A program made the translations under genes and the position numbers. This document shows, piece by piece, positions 24,100-33,894 of a DNA stretch of 64,000 nucleotides (the stretch's first letter is position 1; every line of letters begins with the position of its first letter). This DNA comes from FEN-1139 sp038207155 (lineage in GTDB: Bacteria; Myxococcota_A; Polyangia; Polyangiales; Polyangiaceae): the NCBI GenBank assembly GCA_038207155.1, contig JBBRAB010000017.1:1-64000 (forward strand), given 5' to 3'. The notes under the pieces were generated by a model. That model was given only the letters and a program-made list of their open reading frames with translations. It searched no databases and was not told where the DNA came from.

Positions 24100-26485
24100 A
24101 CGCGTGGCTCTTCTGAAAGGCATCGCGATGGGCTAACAACTCAAAGCCCTCGCGCGTGAGCCGAGTATCGGTGTCGCGACAATGCCCATCAAGTGCCGCA
24201 AACTGAGCCTGAGCCAGCAGACTGGACTCCGATAGCTCGCTGCTCACTCGCTGCACCGGCTGGGGCCAGCGCCGCGCCGCGGGGCCATAGGACGGCACTT
24301 GGAGTTGGTTCAAGTGGTAGAGGCCGGTGGACATGGCCGCGCCACAGGAGCGCACAAACACCAGGTCGCTCGCGAACGCAGGTCGCGGCGTGGTTGGTAC
24401 CGTCACGAGACGATAACCCCCAACGCGTTGGCCGGGCCCGGAGCGTCGCTCCACGAAGTCAAAGAACAGGAAATCGCCCGCCAGACTGTCGACACCGATG
24501 CTCTTGTCGCGCGCGTAGTGAATGTGCGTGACGCCAAGCTGATTCAGCAGGCGGCGCATTCCCTCGGGGTTGCCGGTGCTGCCGTAGTCGATCCCGTATT
24601 GCCAGAGCTGACTGTCGAGGACCGACTCGGCTCCCGCACCCAAGTGAAGGTGCTGCTGGTGATAGAGCACCCGGGCGCCCTTCGGCAGCTTTGAGCGCAG
24701 TTGACCATAGGCGTCATTGGCGACCAGGCGCTCCTCGTAGCGGCCACGGTAGCCGGCACCGAGTAGGGTCGTTACCTTGGCGACGATGTCTCTGGCCATG
24801 CCGTGGGTGGCGTAGAAGTAGGTGTCAGCACCCCACACGGTCTGCAGCGTGATGAGCGCGACGAGCGGAGCTCGAACGAGCCAGCCGTGCTGTCGCCAGA
24901 GCAGCAGTAGGATCGCAGCCACGGCTGCTGCGTGGAGTGGGAGAGCCGCTTGCAGGTAGCGGTCCTGGTGGTGCACCCAGAACCATCCGAACACTCCAAC
25001 GTGAACGTACGCGACGAGCAGCCAAATGGCGCGAGTCCTGCGCAGGAGCAGGAGCGCGGGTAGCAAGAGCGTCAACAGGGAGCCGAACACCGGCCGCTTG
25101 CCATGAAACGCGGCCCAATCATTCGGAACGAAGGTAAAGTCGAGCGTGGCGCGCAGGCTGTCGAGCACTCCCTTCCAGTCATGACTTGGCGCCCACATCT
25201 GCGCGGCTGCATAGCCATGGGCGAGTTTGTACGCTGCTACCGGCGACCAGGGATGCGATGGGAACCAACCGGGCAGGCTGGGGTAGACCGGATTGCCGTA
25301 AAGGACCCAATTCTTGAGCCAATAGGGACTGGTGGCGACGAGCACCACGAGTACGGCCCACAGCGGCGCGGCGAGCCAACCCGAAGCGCGCCGGTCCTCG
25401 TGCGCCTGGGCGGCGCGACGGCTCTGCCAAATTCGCCTGAACCACAGCAGCGCGGCAACCAGCAAGGGGAACGGGATCAGTAAAATGGCGGCGGTCTCTT
25501 TGACCAGTAGGGGGCCTGCGATGAGCAGTGCCAAGAGACAGAGTCGTTGGCGGTCAAATCGCCGCACGAGAGCCAGCATTACGAGCGCGATGGCCGGGGC
25601 GAAGGTAGCCGCGAGGTGGTCAGCGCCCAGCGTGACCGAGCTGTCGTAGACGAACACGCCCGGGAATAGGAAGCGCGAGGCCCAGACCCAGCGCGCGTCG
25701 ATTCGCGGTACGAGTCGACGGAGCAGGGCCGGCATCGCGACGACCGTCGTGAGGGCGAAATAGATGAACTCGACATGGGCGGCGAGCTCGAGTTGATCAA
25801 ACGCTCGTGCTCCTGGCACGAGGAACGCCCAGGCGTAGAGGTAGGACGCGAGCTGGGGGCGTGCAGCAAACATCCACCCCTCGACCGAGCGTCGTAGTCC
25901 TCCGTGCGCCACCAGATCTTCCGCTAGCGCGAGGTGCTTCCAGCGGGCGTCAAATTGGATGTTTTCCGGAGATAAAATCGCGAAATAGACTAGGCCCAGC
26001 GCGACGCAGCCAAGGCCGAGGGCCAGCATGGCCCCCAGCGAAAGTCGCTTTGGGGGCAGTCGAGTCAAACGCTTCCAGCGACGGCTCGCCCAGCGCGCTA
26101 CGCTCACGGACGTGACGCAGAGCAGCACCCCAGGCAGCAGGTAGAAGGTGGGTGCGCGCAGTAACTGAGCCACGCCGAGCACAAACACCAGCCAGCCCTG
26201 AGCGAGCAGCCCCAAGGCCAACGCGACCGCCACGTGTTCGTCGCTGCGTAGCTGAAGTCGCAAGAGGCGCGTGAGCGCGACGTGACCAACGCCGAATCCC
26301 GCCACGACAAACGCGCTGGCCGCCACCCAATAGCCCAGGTAGTGAAAAAATAGCCAGGTTCCGAGCGGTTGAAACCGGTCGAGGAAGGCGGCAAAGCCGA
26401 CGACAGCGGCGCTAAGCAGCAGCGAGCCAGCCCAGCTTCGCCAAGGGGGGAGACGCTTGAGGGTCGTGATCACGGTGGCCTTCAC
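24065..26485 (-). CDS. Large polytopic membrane protein, GT-C/GT39-like
   Basis: This 806-aa protein has about 11-13 predicted membrane segments in the first 560 residues and a soluble, presumably extracytoplasmic, C-terminal part. ENIQFDARWKHLALAEDLVAHGG stands in a first large loop, where GT-C enzymes keep acidic catalytic residues. ATSPYWLKNWVLYGNPVYPS is the frequent GT39/PMT-like PW..RN....GNPvyP motif. These features suggest a lipid-linked-sugar-dependent transferase. The start is ATG. The gene is convergent with the preceding operon and co-directional with the GT2 gene at 26604 (118-nt gap). Confidence 0.75.
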   Translation of the reverse strand: MKATVITTLKRLPPWRSWAGSLLLSAAVVGFAAFLDRFQPLGTWLFFHYLGYWVAASAFVVAGFGVGHVALTRLLRLQLRSDEHVAVALALGLLAQGWLVFVLGVAQLLRAPTFYLLPGVLLCVTSVSVARWASRRWKRLTRLPPKRLSLGAMLALGLGCVALGLVYFAILSPENIQFDARWKHLALAEDLVAHGGLRRSVEGWMFAARPQLASYLYAWAFLVPGARAFDQLELAAHVEFIYFALTTVVAMPALLRRLVPRIDARWVWASRFLFPGVFVYDSSVTLGADHLAATFAPAIALVMLALVRRFDRQRLCLLALLIAGPLLVKETAAILLIPFPLLVAALLWFRRIWQSRRAAQAHEDRRASGWLAAPLWAVLVVLVATSPYWLKNWVLYGNPVYPSLPGWFPSHPWSPVAAYKLAHGYAAAQMWAPSHDWKGVLDSLRATLDFTFVPNDWAAFHGKRPVFGSLLTLLLPALLLLRRTRAIWLLVAYVHVGVFGWFWVHHQDRYLQAALPLHAAAVAAILLLLWRQHGWLVRAPLVALITLQTVWGADTYFYATHGMARDIVAKVTTLLGAGYRGRYEERLVANDAYGQLRSKLPKGARVLYHQQHLHLGAGAESVLDSQLWQYGIDYGSTGNPEGMRRLLNQLGVTHIHYARDKSIGVDSLAGDFLFFDFVERRSGPGQRVGGYRLVTVPTTPRPAFASDLVFVRSCGAAMSTGLYHLNQLQVPSYGPAARRWPQPVQRVSSELSESSLLAQAQFAALDGHCRDTDTRLTREGFELLAHRDAFQKSHAFTLWERRERQH

Positions 26486-26603
26486 TTGCAGGAGAGTTCT
26501 CCCGGCAGGCTGAGGCTATCACGCATTAGGTCGCGCTAGCGTGACGCTTCGCGCGGGGGCGAACGCGACCTCCGCCCCTGGGGCAGCCTCAAGCGCGCCT
26601 GAG

Positions 26604-27593
26604 CTACGCTCGCCCGTGGCCGGCGCCGCGGATCAACTGACGGATGAAGTACGGACGACGATCCTGAGACTCATGATAGGTGCGCGACACGATGTCCGCC
26701 ATGAGTCCAAGCGACAGCAGCTGTACCCCGATCATGATCAGCAGGATCCCGAGCAGCAGCAGGGGGCGATCGGCCAGTGGCTGATGAAACAGCAGCTTTT
26801 CGACCGCCAGAAAGACGCTGATCGCGCCGCCAAAAAACAACAGCAGCAGCCCCATCAACCCGAAGACCTGCATCGGGCGCGTCAGGTACTGCTGAATGAA
26901 GCGCACGGTAATGAGGTCGAGCACGACCCGTAAGGTGCGGCCGATCCCGTACTTGGACGTGCCGTACTGGCGGGCGCGGTGGTTGACTGGCATCTCCACG
27001 ATGTTGGCTCCTACGAAGGCTGCCACTGCGGGAATGAAGCGGTGCATCTCGCCATAGAGGCGCAGCTGTTTGGCGAGATCCCAGCGCATGGCCTTGAGCG
27101 TGCAGCCGTAGTCGTGCAGCTCCACGCGCGTGGTGCGACTGATCAGTCGATTGGCGATGATCGACGGCAGCCGGCGGTTGATGAAGGTGTCTTTGCGATT
27201 CGCACGCCAACCGGCGACGAGATCAAACCCTTCATCGAGCTTGGCGAGCATGCGCGGAATGTCAGCCGGGTCATTCTGGAGATCGGCGTCCATCGTGACG
27301 ATCGAGCGACCGCGCGCGGCATCGATGCCCGCCTGCATGGCCGGAGTTTGGCCGAAATTGCGACGAAACTGCACCACGGTGAGGGCCGGATCAAGCGCTG
27401 CGGCGCGCTTGAGCAGGGCAAAACTACCGTCGCGCGAACCATCGTCGACCAGCACGAGCTCCCAAGTCAGCCCGGTTGGATCCAGGGCTGCGTGAACCTG
27501 CTCGAATAGGTGAGGGAGGCTCTCTTCCTCGTTGTAGACGGGAACAACAACGGAGAGGTCGAGCTCCGGTTCGGACAGGGGCATCGCTGACAT
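26604..27593 (-). CDS. Membrane-anchored GT2, ArnC/GtrB-like
   Basis: This 329-aa protein starts at the ATG at 27593, because the catalytic domain begins directly with LSVVVPVYNEEESL. Motifs include LVLVDDGSRDGS, RRNFGQTPAMQAGID, VTMDADLQNDP (DXD-type), and HRARQYGTSKYGIGRT near the end of the catalytic part. Two C-terminal membrane helices follow (about 235-262 and 270-300). Such enzymes load a sugar onto undecaprenyl phosphate for later transfer outside the cytoplasm. It shares a 165-bp divergent region with the methyltransferase gene, so the locus is probably co-regulated from there. Confidence 0.9.
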   Translation of the reverse strand: MSAMPLSEPELDLSVVVPVYNEEESLPHLFEQVHAALDPTGLTWELVLVDDGSRDGSFALLKRAAALDPALTVVQFRRNFGQTPAMQAGIDAARGRSIVTMDADLQNDPADIPRMLAKLDEGFDLVAGWRANRKDTFINRRLPSIIANRLISRTTRVELHDYGCTLKAMRWDLAKQLRLYGEMHRFIPAVAAFVGANIVEMPVNHRARQYGTSKYGIGRTLRVVLDLITVRFIQQYLTRPMQVFGLMGLLLLFFGGAISVFLAVEKLLFHQPLADRPLLLLGILLIMIGVQLLSLGLMADIVSRTYHESQDRRPYFIRQLIRGAGHGRA

Positions 27594-27758
27594 GGGGGTC
27601 TCGCGGTCTGTTGGGGCAAAACTGGAGCCCCGGCCGGCCCAAGGCTTAGCGCAGGGTTCAGGCCGGCGCCCCTCAAATCGGGCCTCGCGAGTCGCTGCCC
27701 AAGTGACTGCGGGAAGGGGGCCCTTGCGGCGCGGGAACCTGCAGGCTAGAGGGCCAGA

Positions 27759-28679
27759 GTGCTCGATCCGACGTCGTTTGAGGAGCCTGCCTGCCCGCTC
27801 TGCGGCAGCCAGCAGAGGGAAACCGTCGTTCGCTTCAGCAAGGCACCGCCGTACGGCGTGGTGCAATGTAGAGACTGCGAGCTGGCCTATTTGTCACCTC
27901 GGCCGACGGAGACTCAGATGCTCGAGCTCTATCGAGCTGACGACTATTTCGCGAGCAGCGAGGACCAAGGGTACCAGAGCTATGAGGCTCAGCAGGAGCC
28001 GTTGCGACGCACCTTCCGTCGACTGCTCGAGACCCTCGCGCGAACTGGGCACACCGGCGGCTCTCTACTGGAGGTCGGCTGCGGCTACGGCTACCTGCTT
28101 GACGAGGCGCGCCCGTTTTTCTCGCGGCGCGTGGGTACCGACTTTTCCGCGGGCGCCGTCGAGGTCGCGCGGTCGCGAGCGGACGAGGTCTTCGTGGGGC
28201 CTGCCGAAGCGGCGGGCACGGGGCCCTTTGACGTCATCATCACGAATCACGTGATCGAGCATGTCTACGATCCGGTGGGGTTCGTGCGTTCGCTAGCGGC
28301 GCGCTGCCGACCGGGAGGCACGATTGTGGTCTCGACGCCGGATTTCGGAAGCGCCTGGCGTCGGGCAATGGGCGTCCGTTGGCCGTCGTACAAACTCCCC
28401 GAGCACGTGCTCTATTTCGCGCAACGCACGCTCAAGCGCACGCTCGAGGCGGCGGGGCTTGAGCGCTTGGCGCCGGTGCCCTATCCGCATGCGTTCCCGC
28501 TCCCGCTGGTGGCGGAAAAGCTCCACCTCAAGCTACCGGCCGCGTTTGGACGCTACAACCTTTGGATCCCCGCGACGACGGTGGCCATGCTCGCGCACGT
28601 GCCGATGGTCGCCAGTGAGCCTGATGCCGACTCGGCAAGCGCCCCACCTGCCGCTGTCAGCTCCGCGGGTGAGCCGTGA
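27759..28679 (+). CDS. Class I SAM methyltransferase with N-terminal zinc ribbon
   Basis: This 306-aa protein opens with CPLCGSQQRETVV and CRDCELAYLSPRP, a zinc-ribbon pair often fused to sugar- or lipid-modifying methyltransferases. The Rossmann SAM motif is LLEVGCGYGYLL (about residue 107), followed by VIITNHVIEHVYDP (motif post-II). The C-terminal part is less conserved, with a possible hydrophobic stretch near 265-285. Substrate is inferred to be a glycan or lipid from context, since it sits between GT genes. GTG start. The stop overlaps the next start (GTGA). Confidence 0.85.
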   Translation: MLDPTSFEEPACPLCGSQQRETVVRFSKAPPYGVVQCRDCELAYLSPRPTETQMLELYRADDYFASSEDQGYQSYEAQQEPLRRTFRRLLETLARTGHTGGSLLEVGCGYGYLLDEARPFFSRRVGTDFSAGAVEVARSRADEVFVGPAEAAGTGPFDVIITNHVIEHVYDPVGFVRSLAARCRPGGTIVVSTPDFGSAWRRAMGVRWPSYKLPEHVLYFAQRTLKRTLEAAGLERLAPVPYPHAFPLPLVAEKLHLKLPAAFGRYNLWIPATTVAMLAHVPMVASEPDADSASAPPAAVSSAGEP

Positions 28680-30469
28680 GCCTCGCGACGCGCTTGCGGC
28701 GCGCTTGTTCGCGCCAAGGCTTGCGTGAGTCTTGGCAGCAGTGGCGCAGCGAGGCGCGTCAGCGCGTGCGCGTGCTTTTGCCCCGTAATGCCTACGAGTG
28801 GACGGCGACTGCGGTGCTGCTCGTTGTGCTCGGCGCGTACCTCGTGCGGTGGTTCCAGGGCAACGCGGCCATGCTCACCGAGCCCAATCTGCAGAACGAC
28901 GACGCACGCACCGTCATCTTTCCGTTTCATCGCTATGCCAGTGATCCGGCACTCCGCGATGATCCGATCGCGCGAGAGATGCTCGATTACGTGCCCTATG
29001 CGGTGCGCTGGCTCTACGCGCTGATCGTGCCTGCGGTGGGCCTGCTCGTGGCCACCAAGGTCGTTCAGCTGCTGGCCTTGGCGGTGCTGTTTTCCGCCGC
29101 CGCGGTGCTCCTGTTGACGCCGGGGCTCGGCCTGCCTGCGGCGTCGCTGCTGCTATTTTTCGTGTTGCATGACGCGACGCAGATCGATCGAATTGCGGGC
29201 GGACTGCCGCGCTCCTTCGCGTTTCCATGCTTTGCTCTGTGGGTGGCTGGGGCCGTTTCCCGGCGCCTGCGACCCCGCGCTGCCGCCGCCATCATCGCTT
29301 CGCTGACCTATCCCTCCGTGATGCTGATGGTGCTGGCGGCCGAGGGCTTGCTAGCGCTGCGCGGCGCTACCAAGAGCCGATTTCGCCCCTTGCTGCGGCG
29401 CGTTTTGCGCGTCGCCATGGTTGCTGGAACCTGCTTTGTGCTGCTCGTGCCGGCCCTGCGGGGAGACGCCTCGCGTGGCGCCATTCACACCCTGGCCGAG
29501 GCCCAGCAGGAACCCGCTTTTGGTCCCACCGGGCGCCTGCGTGTCCTGCCCCTGCCCGACGCGCGTCGCGAGCTCGGGCACGCCGCGTTTCTTACGCTAG
29601 GCGTCAGCGGGACCTCACCGCTTGCGGCATTGCAGGAGGAAGTCAGACGGCTGGAGGCGCCGGTGCTGCTCGCGGTGGTTGCGCTGCTCGGCGCGCTCGT
29701 GGTGACCGGGGTCACGTCGGTGCCCTGGGCGGCGCTGGCGCTCGGGTGTGGCGTGATGTTGACCTACACGCTGGCGCACTTGCTGGCTTTCCGGCTTTAC
29801 TCGCCGGAGCGCATCTATTCTTTTGGCATGCACGCCGTGGTGACGGCTCTGTGCGTGGACGTCTTTGGACGCCTCGCCGGTGGACTCCGGCATACGCGGG
29901 GGCGCGTGCTGCGCAGCCTGAGCGCGGCGGGGGTGATCGTGTTCGCGGTGTTGGCACTTGGCGATGGAGTGCGCGCCAAGCTCGGCATGACGATCGATCG
30001 ACGTCACGCGGCCGCGCTCTACGATTTCGTCGCTCAGCTGCCGAAATCGGCCCGCATCGCGTCTCACCCGATGGACGGGGACGACCTGCCGCTCTGGACA
30101 GGGCGGGCAAATATGGGTGGCTACGAGACCCTTCAGCCTTGGTTCAAGGGTTCCTGGGCGACCCAGCGCGCTCGCACCGAGGACACCCTGCGAGCCTTCT
30201 ACGCGCGCTCTCCGGCGCAGGTGCTCGACTACGCCCGCCGCAACCACGTGAGTCACTTGCTCGTCAACCGGCTGCGTTATCGGGGAGACGTATCCCGCAA
30301 TGCCGCCTCGTTTGAGCCCCTCACGAGCTACGCCCGGCGCCTCACCCTTGGGCGCGGCCCAGAGGAGTTCGTGCTGTCACGGCCGCCGAGTTCTGCAGTC
30401 GTGCTGAGTCACGGCTCCCTTGAGCTCGTGGACGTGGCCAAGCTGGAAAAGGCCTGGAGTCAGCCGTGA
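28676..30469 (+). CDS. Polytopic membrane protein of unknown family
   Basis: This 597-aa protein has about nine to eleven hydrophobic segments between residues 42 and 430, and a soluble C-terminal part with WTGRANMGGYETLQPWFKG. The first loop contains EPNLQNDDARTVIFPFHRYA, with paired Asp residues as in GT-C enzymes. I do not recognise a named family. It overlaps the methyltransferase by 4 bp and is followed after 52 nt by a GT2 gene, so the three form an operon. A glycan transferase or polymerase role is inferred. Confidence 0.72.
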   Translation: MSLATRLRRACSRQGLRESWQQWRSEARQRVRVLLPRNAYEWTATAVLLVVLGAYLVRWFQGNAAMLTEPNLQNDDARTVIFPFHRYASDPALRDDPIAREMLDYVPYAVRWLYALIVPAVGLLVATKVVQLLALAVLFSAAAVLLLTPGLGLPAASLLLFFVLHDATQIDRIAGGLPRSFAFPCFALWVAGAVSRRLRPRAAAAIIASLTYPSVMLMVLAAEGLLALRGATKSRFRPLLRRVLRVAMVAGTCFVLLVPALRGDASRGAIHTLAEAQQEPAFGPTGRLRVLPLPDARRELGHAAFLTLGVSGTSPLAALQEEVRRLEAPVLLAVVALLGALVVTGVTSVPWAALALGCGVMLTYTLAHLLAFRLYSPERIYSFGMHAVVTALCVDVFGRLAGGLRHTRGRVLRSLSAAGVIVFAVLALGDGVRAKLGMTIDRRHAAALYDFVAQLPKSARIASHPMDGDDLPLWTGRANMGGYETLQPWFKGSWATQRARTEDTLRAFYARSPAQVLDYARRNHVSHLLVNRLRYRGDVSRNAASFEPLTSYARRLTLGRGPEEFVLSRPPSSAVVLSHGSLELVDVAKLEKAWSQP

Positions 30470-30521
30470 CCCCGCGCAAAACCTCGCCCCTCGGCCGCAC
30501 ACAAGCGCTAGGCTGGCCGCG

Positions 30522-31511
30522 ATGACCGTGACCGTGACCGAGTCCCGTCCGGAGCTGAGCGTGGTGCTGCCGATGTACAACGAGCAGGCGGCGCTTGGGC
30601 TCGCGCTCTTGGCGATCAGTCAGCAGCTCGCGGCGACGGGGCGAACGTTCGAGCTCGTCTGTGTCGACGATGGCTCGCGCGACCGCACCCTGGCGTGCCT
30701 GCAAGAGCTCGCTCTGACCGAGCCGCGCGTGCAGGTGGTGGCTCTCTCTCGCAACTTCGGCAAGGAGGGCGCGATGGCGGCGGGGCTCGAGGTGGCTCGC
30801 GGTCAGGCCGTACTCTTGATGGACGCCGATCTGCAGCATCCCGCCGAGCTCATTCCGAGGATGGTGGCGCTGTGGACCGAGGGCTACGATGTCGTGAGCG
30901 CCGTCAAGGAGCGACGCGCCGACGAGAGCTGGCTCTATCGACGTTTGGCAGCCGTCTTTAATCACTTGATGGGAGGCGCTGCAGGTCGCAGCTTTCAGGG
31001 CGCCTCCGACTTCAAGCTCCTCGATCGTCAGGTGGTTGAGGCGTTGCGGGCCTGTCCCGAGCGCAGTCGCTTTTTCCGAGGCCTGGTTGCTTGGGTGGGA
31101 TTTCGCACGGTGGAGGTCCCGTTTCAGGTGGCTGAACGCGTTGCGGGGGAATCCAAGTGGTCCGCCGCTGGGCTCGTGCGCTACTCCGCTCGCAATCTGC
31201 TCTCGTTCACGGCGTTTCCACTGCGACTCGTGGCGCTCGTCGGGTTTGTCACCTTGCTCGCTGGCTTTGGTCTCGGACTTCAGACCCTGGTGCTTTACGC
31301 CACGGGCCGCGCCGTCACGGGATTTACGACCGTGATCCTGCTGCAGCTGATCCTCGGCGGTTTGATCCTGACGAGCGTGGGGGTCATCGCTGTTTACCTC
31401 TCCGAGGTCTACGATGAGGTCAAAGGTCGTCCGGTCTTTCTGGTGCGCCGAGACCGGGAGCTCGGGCGTCCTTCCGCCCCGACCGAGCCGGGCTCGCCGC
31501 CCACGCTCTGA
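30522..31511 (+). CDS. Membrane-anchored GT2, GtrB/DPM-like
   Basis: This 329-aa protein starts at the ATG at 30522 with LSVVLPMYNEQAALGLAL soon after. Motifs are ELVCVDDGSRDRTL, ALSRNFGKEGAMAAGLE, LLMDADLQHPAEL and RSFQGASDFKLLDR. Two C-terminal helices follow (about 230-255 and 265-292). It is a paralogue in architecture of the enzyme at 26604, giving the locus two polyprenyl-phosphate sugar synthases with anchors and one without. A weak terminator follows at 31587. Confidence 0.9.
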   Translation: MTVTVTESRPELSVVLPMYNEQAALGLALLAISQQLAATGRTFELVCVDDGSRDRTLACLQELALTEPRVQVVALSRNFGKEGAMAAGLEVARGQAVLLMDADLQHPAELIPRMVALWTEGYDVVSAVKERRADESWLYRRLAAVFNHLMGGAAGRSFQGASDFKLLDRQVVEALRACPERSRFFRGLVAWVGFRTVEVPFQVAERVAGESKWSAAGLVRYSARNLLSFTAFPLRLVALVGFVTLLAGFGLGLQTLVLYATGRAVTGFTTVILLQLILGGLILTSVGVIAVYLSEVYDEVKGRPVFLVRRDRELGRPSAPTEPGSPPTL

Positions 31512-31586
31512 TAGCTTCGGGCTCACGCTGGTGATGGCGCCTGGGCGACTGGCCGTCTATTCAGTCTCGCCTGTTTGCAGGATTAA

Positions 31587-31607
31587 GCCCCCTGGGCGTT
31601 TTTTTCT
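31587..31607 (+). terminator. Weak intrinsic terminator after the glycan locus
   Basis: A short GCCC/GGGC stem with a 3-nt loop is followed by G and seven Ts. The T-run is strong but the stem is only 4 bp. Confidence 0.45.
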
Positions 31608-31643
31608 CCAGGTTTGGCAAACCCGACCGTTCATCCATATGCA

Positions 31644-31961
31644 ATGAGCATGGCCCTCGGATACGCATCGATGGTGAACGGCGCCGCCCAGGCTGTTGGG
31701 CGGGAGTTTGGCCGTTTCAACGGTGCCGCCGAGAAGGTCGCGCGCGTGGGCGCGCTCGTGTCTTCCGGTGATCGGGTCTCGCTCTCAGCCGAGGCCGTGG
31801 CGAGCTCGGCTGCGGGCAGTGATGCCAGCGTGAGCGGGCTCGAAGGGCCGATGGTCGACATGCGCGTCGCCAAATACGCTGCCATCGCCAACATGCGCGT
31901 GATCTCCGCCTCTGATGAGATGAGTCGCGCGCTCATCGACGTCGTTCACTCCAAGCGCTAG
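31644..31961 (+). CDS. Small protein with rod-protein-like C-terminus
   Basis: This 105-aa protein reads MSMALGYASMVNGAAQAVGR at the start and ends MVDMRVAKYAAIANMRVISA, then SDEM. That end follows the pattern of flagellar basal-body rod C-termini (MVDMxxAxRAYEANxxVxxxxxEM). No flagellar genes are nearby, so this may be an unrelated helical protein. The ATG at 31644 is preferred. An upstream TTG at 31614 would add 10 residues. No clear ribosome site is seen for either start. Confidence 0.6.
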   Translation: MSMALGYASMVNGAAQAVGREFGRFNGAAEKVARVGALVSSGDRVSLSAEAVASSAAGSDASVSGLEGPMVDMRVAKYAAIANMRVISASDEMSRALIDVVHSKR

Positions 31962-32156
31962 TCGCGTCGTGAGGCATGCTGAGGCTGGGTTCTGCGAACC
32001 TGGCCTTCGTTTCATTTGGGGACATGGTCCGCTGGTCGGCCCGCCTCGGATGCAGGCTTCCGCGAACCCATCCGGGGTGTCAACGGCTCCAACCGAGCGT
32101 AATCTGGGGACGATCGCCCCCGGCTGGCGTTCTGTAAGGTCTGAGGAGCATTGGTT

Positions 32157-33797
32157 ATGGCACTTCGAATTGTTGTTGTGGGCGGCGTGGCGGGCGGAAT
32201 GAGCGCGGCGGCGCGGGCGCGTCGACTGGACGAGTCGGCGAGTATCACCGTGCTCGAAAAGACCGGGCACATCTCGTTTGCCAACTGCGGGCTGCCCTAC
32301 TTCGTCGGAGGCAAGATCGTCGACGAGCAGGAGCTCTACCTCACGACCCCCGAGCGCGTGCAGGAGCGCTTTCGCATCGATGCACGCGTGCGGCACGAGG
32401 TGACCGCGATCGATCCTCAAACCAAGACCGTTCACGGAACCAATCTGGCGACTGGCGAGCCCTTCTCGCTGCCATACGACAAGGTGATCCTGGCACCGGG
32501 CGCGGCCCCGATTCTCCCCGCCATCCCCGGGCTCTCAGCGCCAAACGTGTTCACGTTGCGCAACGTCGAGGATGCGCTCGCCCTCAAGGCCTTCGCTACG
32601 AGTCCGGGCGTGCGTCGCGCAGTCGTGGTCGGCGCAGGCTTCATCGGTCTTGAAATGGTCGAGGCCCTGGTTGCTCGCGGGCTGTCGGTCACTGTGCTCG
32701 AAAAAGCGCCCCAGGCTCTGCCTCCCCTCGCCGGCGAAATGGCTGGCTGGGTCGAGCACGAGCTGCGAGCGAACGGCGTGACACTGCGACTCGGGACGGG
32801 CATCGCCGGCGTCACGCTGCGCGAGGGCAGCGTGAGTGAGGTCGTGACCGAAACCGGTGAGGCCATCGCGACGGATCTGGTGCTGCTCGCGATGGGAGTG
32901 CGCCCCAGCCTCGCGCTCGCCGAGCTTGCGGGGCTCACGCTGGGCGCTCGCGGCGGGATCCAGGTTGACGCGGCCTTGCGCACCAGCGATCCCGACATCT
33001 ACGCGGTCGGTGACGCGATCGAGGTCGTGCACGGCGTGACGCTCAGTGAGACGCGTATCCCGCTCGCAGGGGCCGCCAATCGCCACGGTCGCACCGCTGG
33101 TGAGCATGCGGTGACGGGTCAAGCCGCTCCCGCAGCGACCGTCTTTGGGACCGCAGTCTTGCGAATTTTTGGTTTGGACGTCGCGATGACGGGGCTCGGT
33201 CCGGTCGCGGCGCGTCAGGCCGGTTTCGATGTCGACTTCGTGATTATCCACCCAAACGATCACGCCAGCTATTACCCCGGGGCCACCCCGATGCATCTGA
33301 TGCTGACCTACGACACTCAGTCTCAGCGGGTGCTCGGTGCTCAAGCGGTGGGGCCCAAGGGCATCGATAAGCGCATCGATGTGATCGCGACCCTGCTGCA
33401 TTTTGGCGGGACCCTTTCAGACCTTGCCAACCTCGATCTCACCTACGCGCCGCAATTCTCCAGTGCCAAGGATCCGGTCCACATGGCGGCGTTCGTCGCG
33501 CAAAATCAGGTCAGCGGGCTCACTCCCTCGGTGGATACCTTGCCGGACGGCGCTCAGCTCGTGGACGTTCGCACTCCGAGCGAGTTTGCGGCCGGCAGTC
33601 TCCCCACGGCCATCAACCTGCCACTCGACAGTCTGCGCGAGCAGCTCGGACAGCTCGATCCCCAGCGTCCCGTCGTCACGATGTGTCGCGTCGGTCTGCG
33701 CGGCCATGTGGCGACGCGGATCCTCAAGCAGCGCGGCTTCGCTGAGGTCTCGAACCTTCGCGGCGGGTACCTGCAGCACAAGCTGCGACACGAGTGA
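32157..33797 (+). CDS. CoA-disulfide reductase-like flavoprotein fused to rhodanese
   Basis: This 546-aa two-domain enzyme uses the ATG at 32157, because GAGGAG lies 8 nt before it. Residues 1-445 form a pyridine nucleotide-disulfide oxidoreductase: FAD motif IVVVGGVAGGMSAAARARR, the single redox Cys44 in SFANCGLPYF, NAD(P)H motif VVVGAGFIGLEMVEAL, and the second FAD motif DIYAVGDAIEV. Residues about 450-546 form a rhodanese domain with active Cys510 in TMCRVGLRG. Such fusions reduce CoA disulfide or CoA/polysulfide species. The reaction is inferred from family. It appears monocistronic. Confidence 0.92.
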   Translation: MALRIVVVGGVAGGMSAAARARRLDESASITVLEKTGHISFANCGLPYFVGGKIVDEQELYLTTPERVQERFRIDARVRHEVTAIDPQTKTVHGTNLATGEPFSLPYDKVILAPGAAPILPAIPGLSAPNVFTLRNVEDALALKAFATSPGVRRAVVVGAGFIGLEMVEALVARGLSVTVLEKAPQALPPLAGEMAGWVEHELRANGVTLRLGTGIAGVTLREGSVSEVVTETGEAIATDLVLLAMGVRPSLALAELAGLTLGARGGIQVDAALRTSDPDIYAVGDAIEVVHGVTLSETRIPLAGAANRHGRTAGEHAVTGQAAPAATVFGTAVLRIFGLDVAMTGLGPVAARQAGFDVDFVIIHPNDHASYYPGATPMHLMLTYDTQSQRVLGAQAVGPKGIDKRIDVIATLLHFGGTLSDLANLDLTYAPQFSSAKDPVHMAAFVAQNQVSGLTPSVDTLPDGAQLVDVRTPSEFAAGSLPTAINLPLDSLREQLGQLDPQRPVVTMCRVGLRGHVATRILKQRGFAEVSNLRGGYLQHKLRHE

Positions 33798-33894
33798 GCC
33801 CGCCGCTGGGGCTCGCGGGTGAGGTGTTGGCTTGCGGACGCGGCCAACACACATCCAGGTGCGGCGGGAGTGGTCGCCGTGCGGGGCTCATGGC

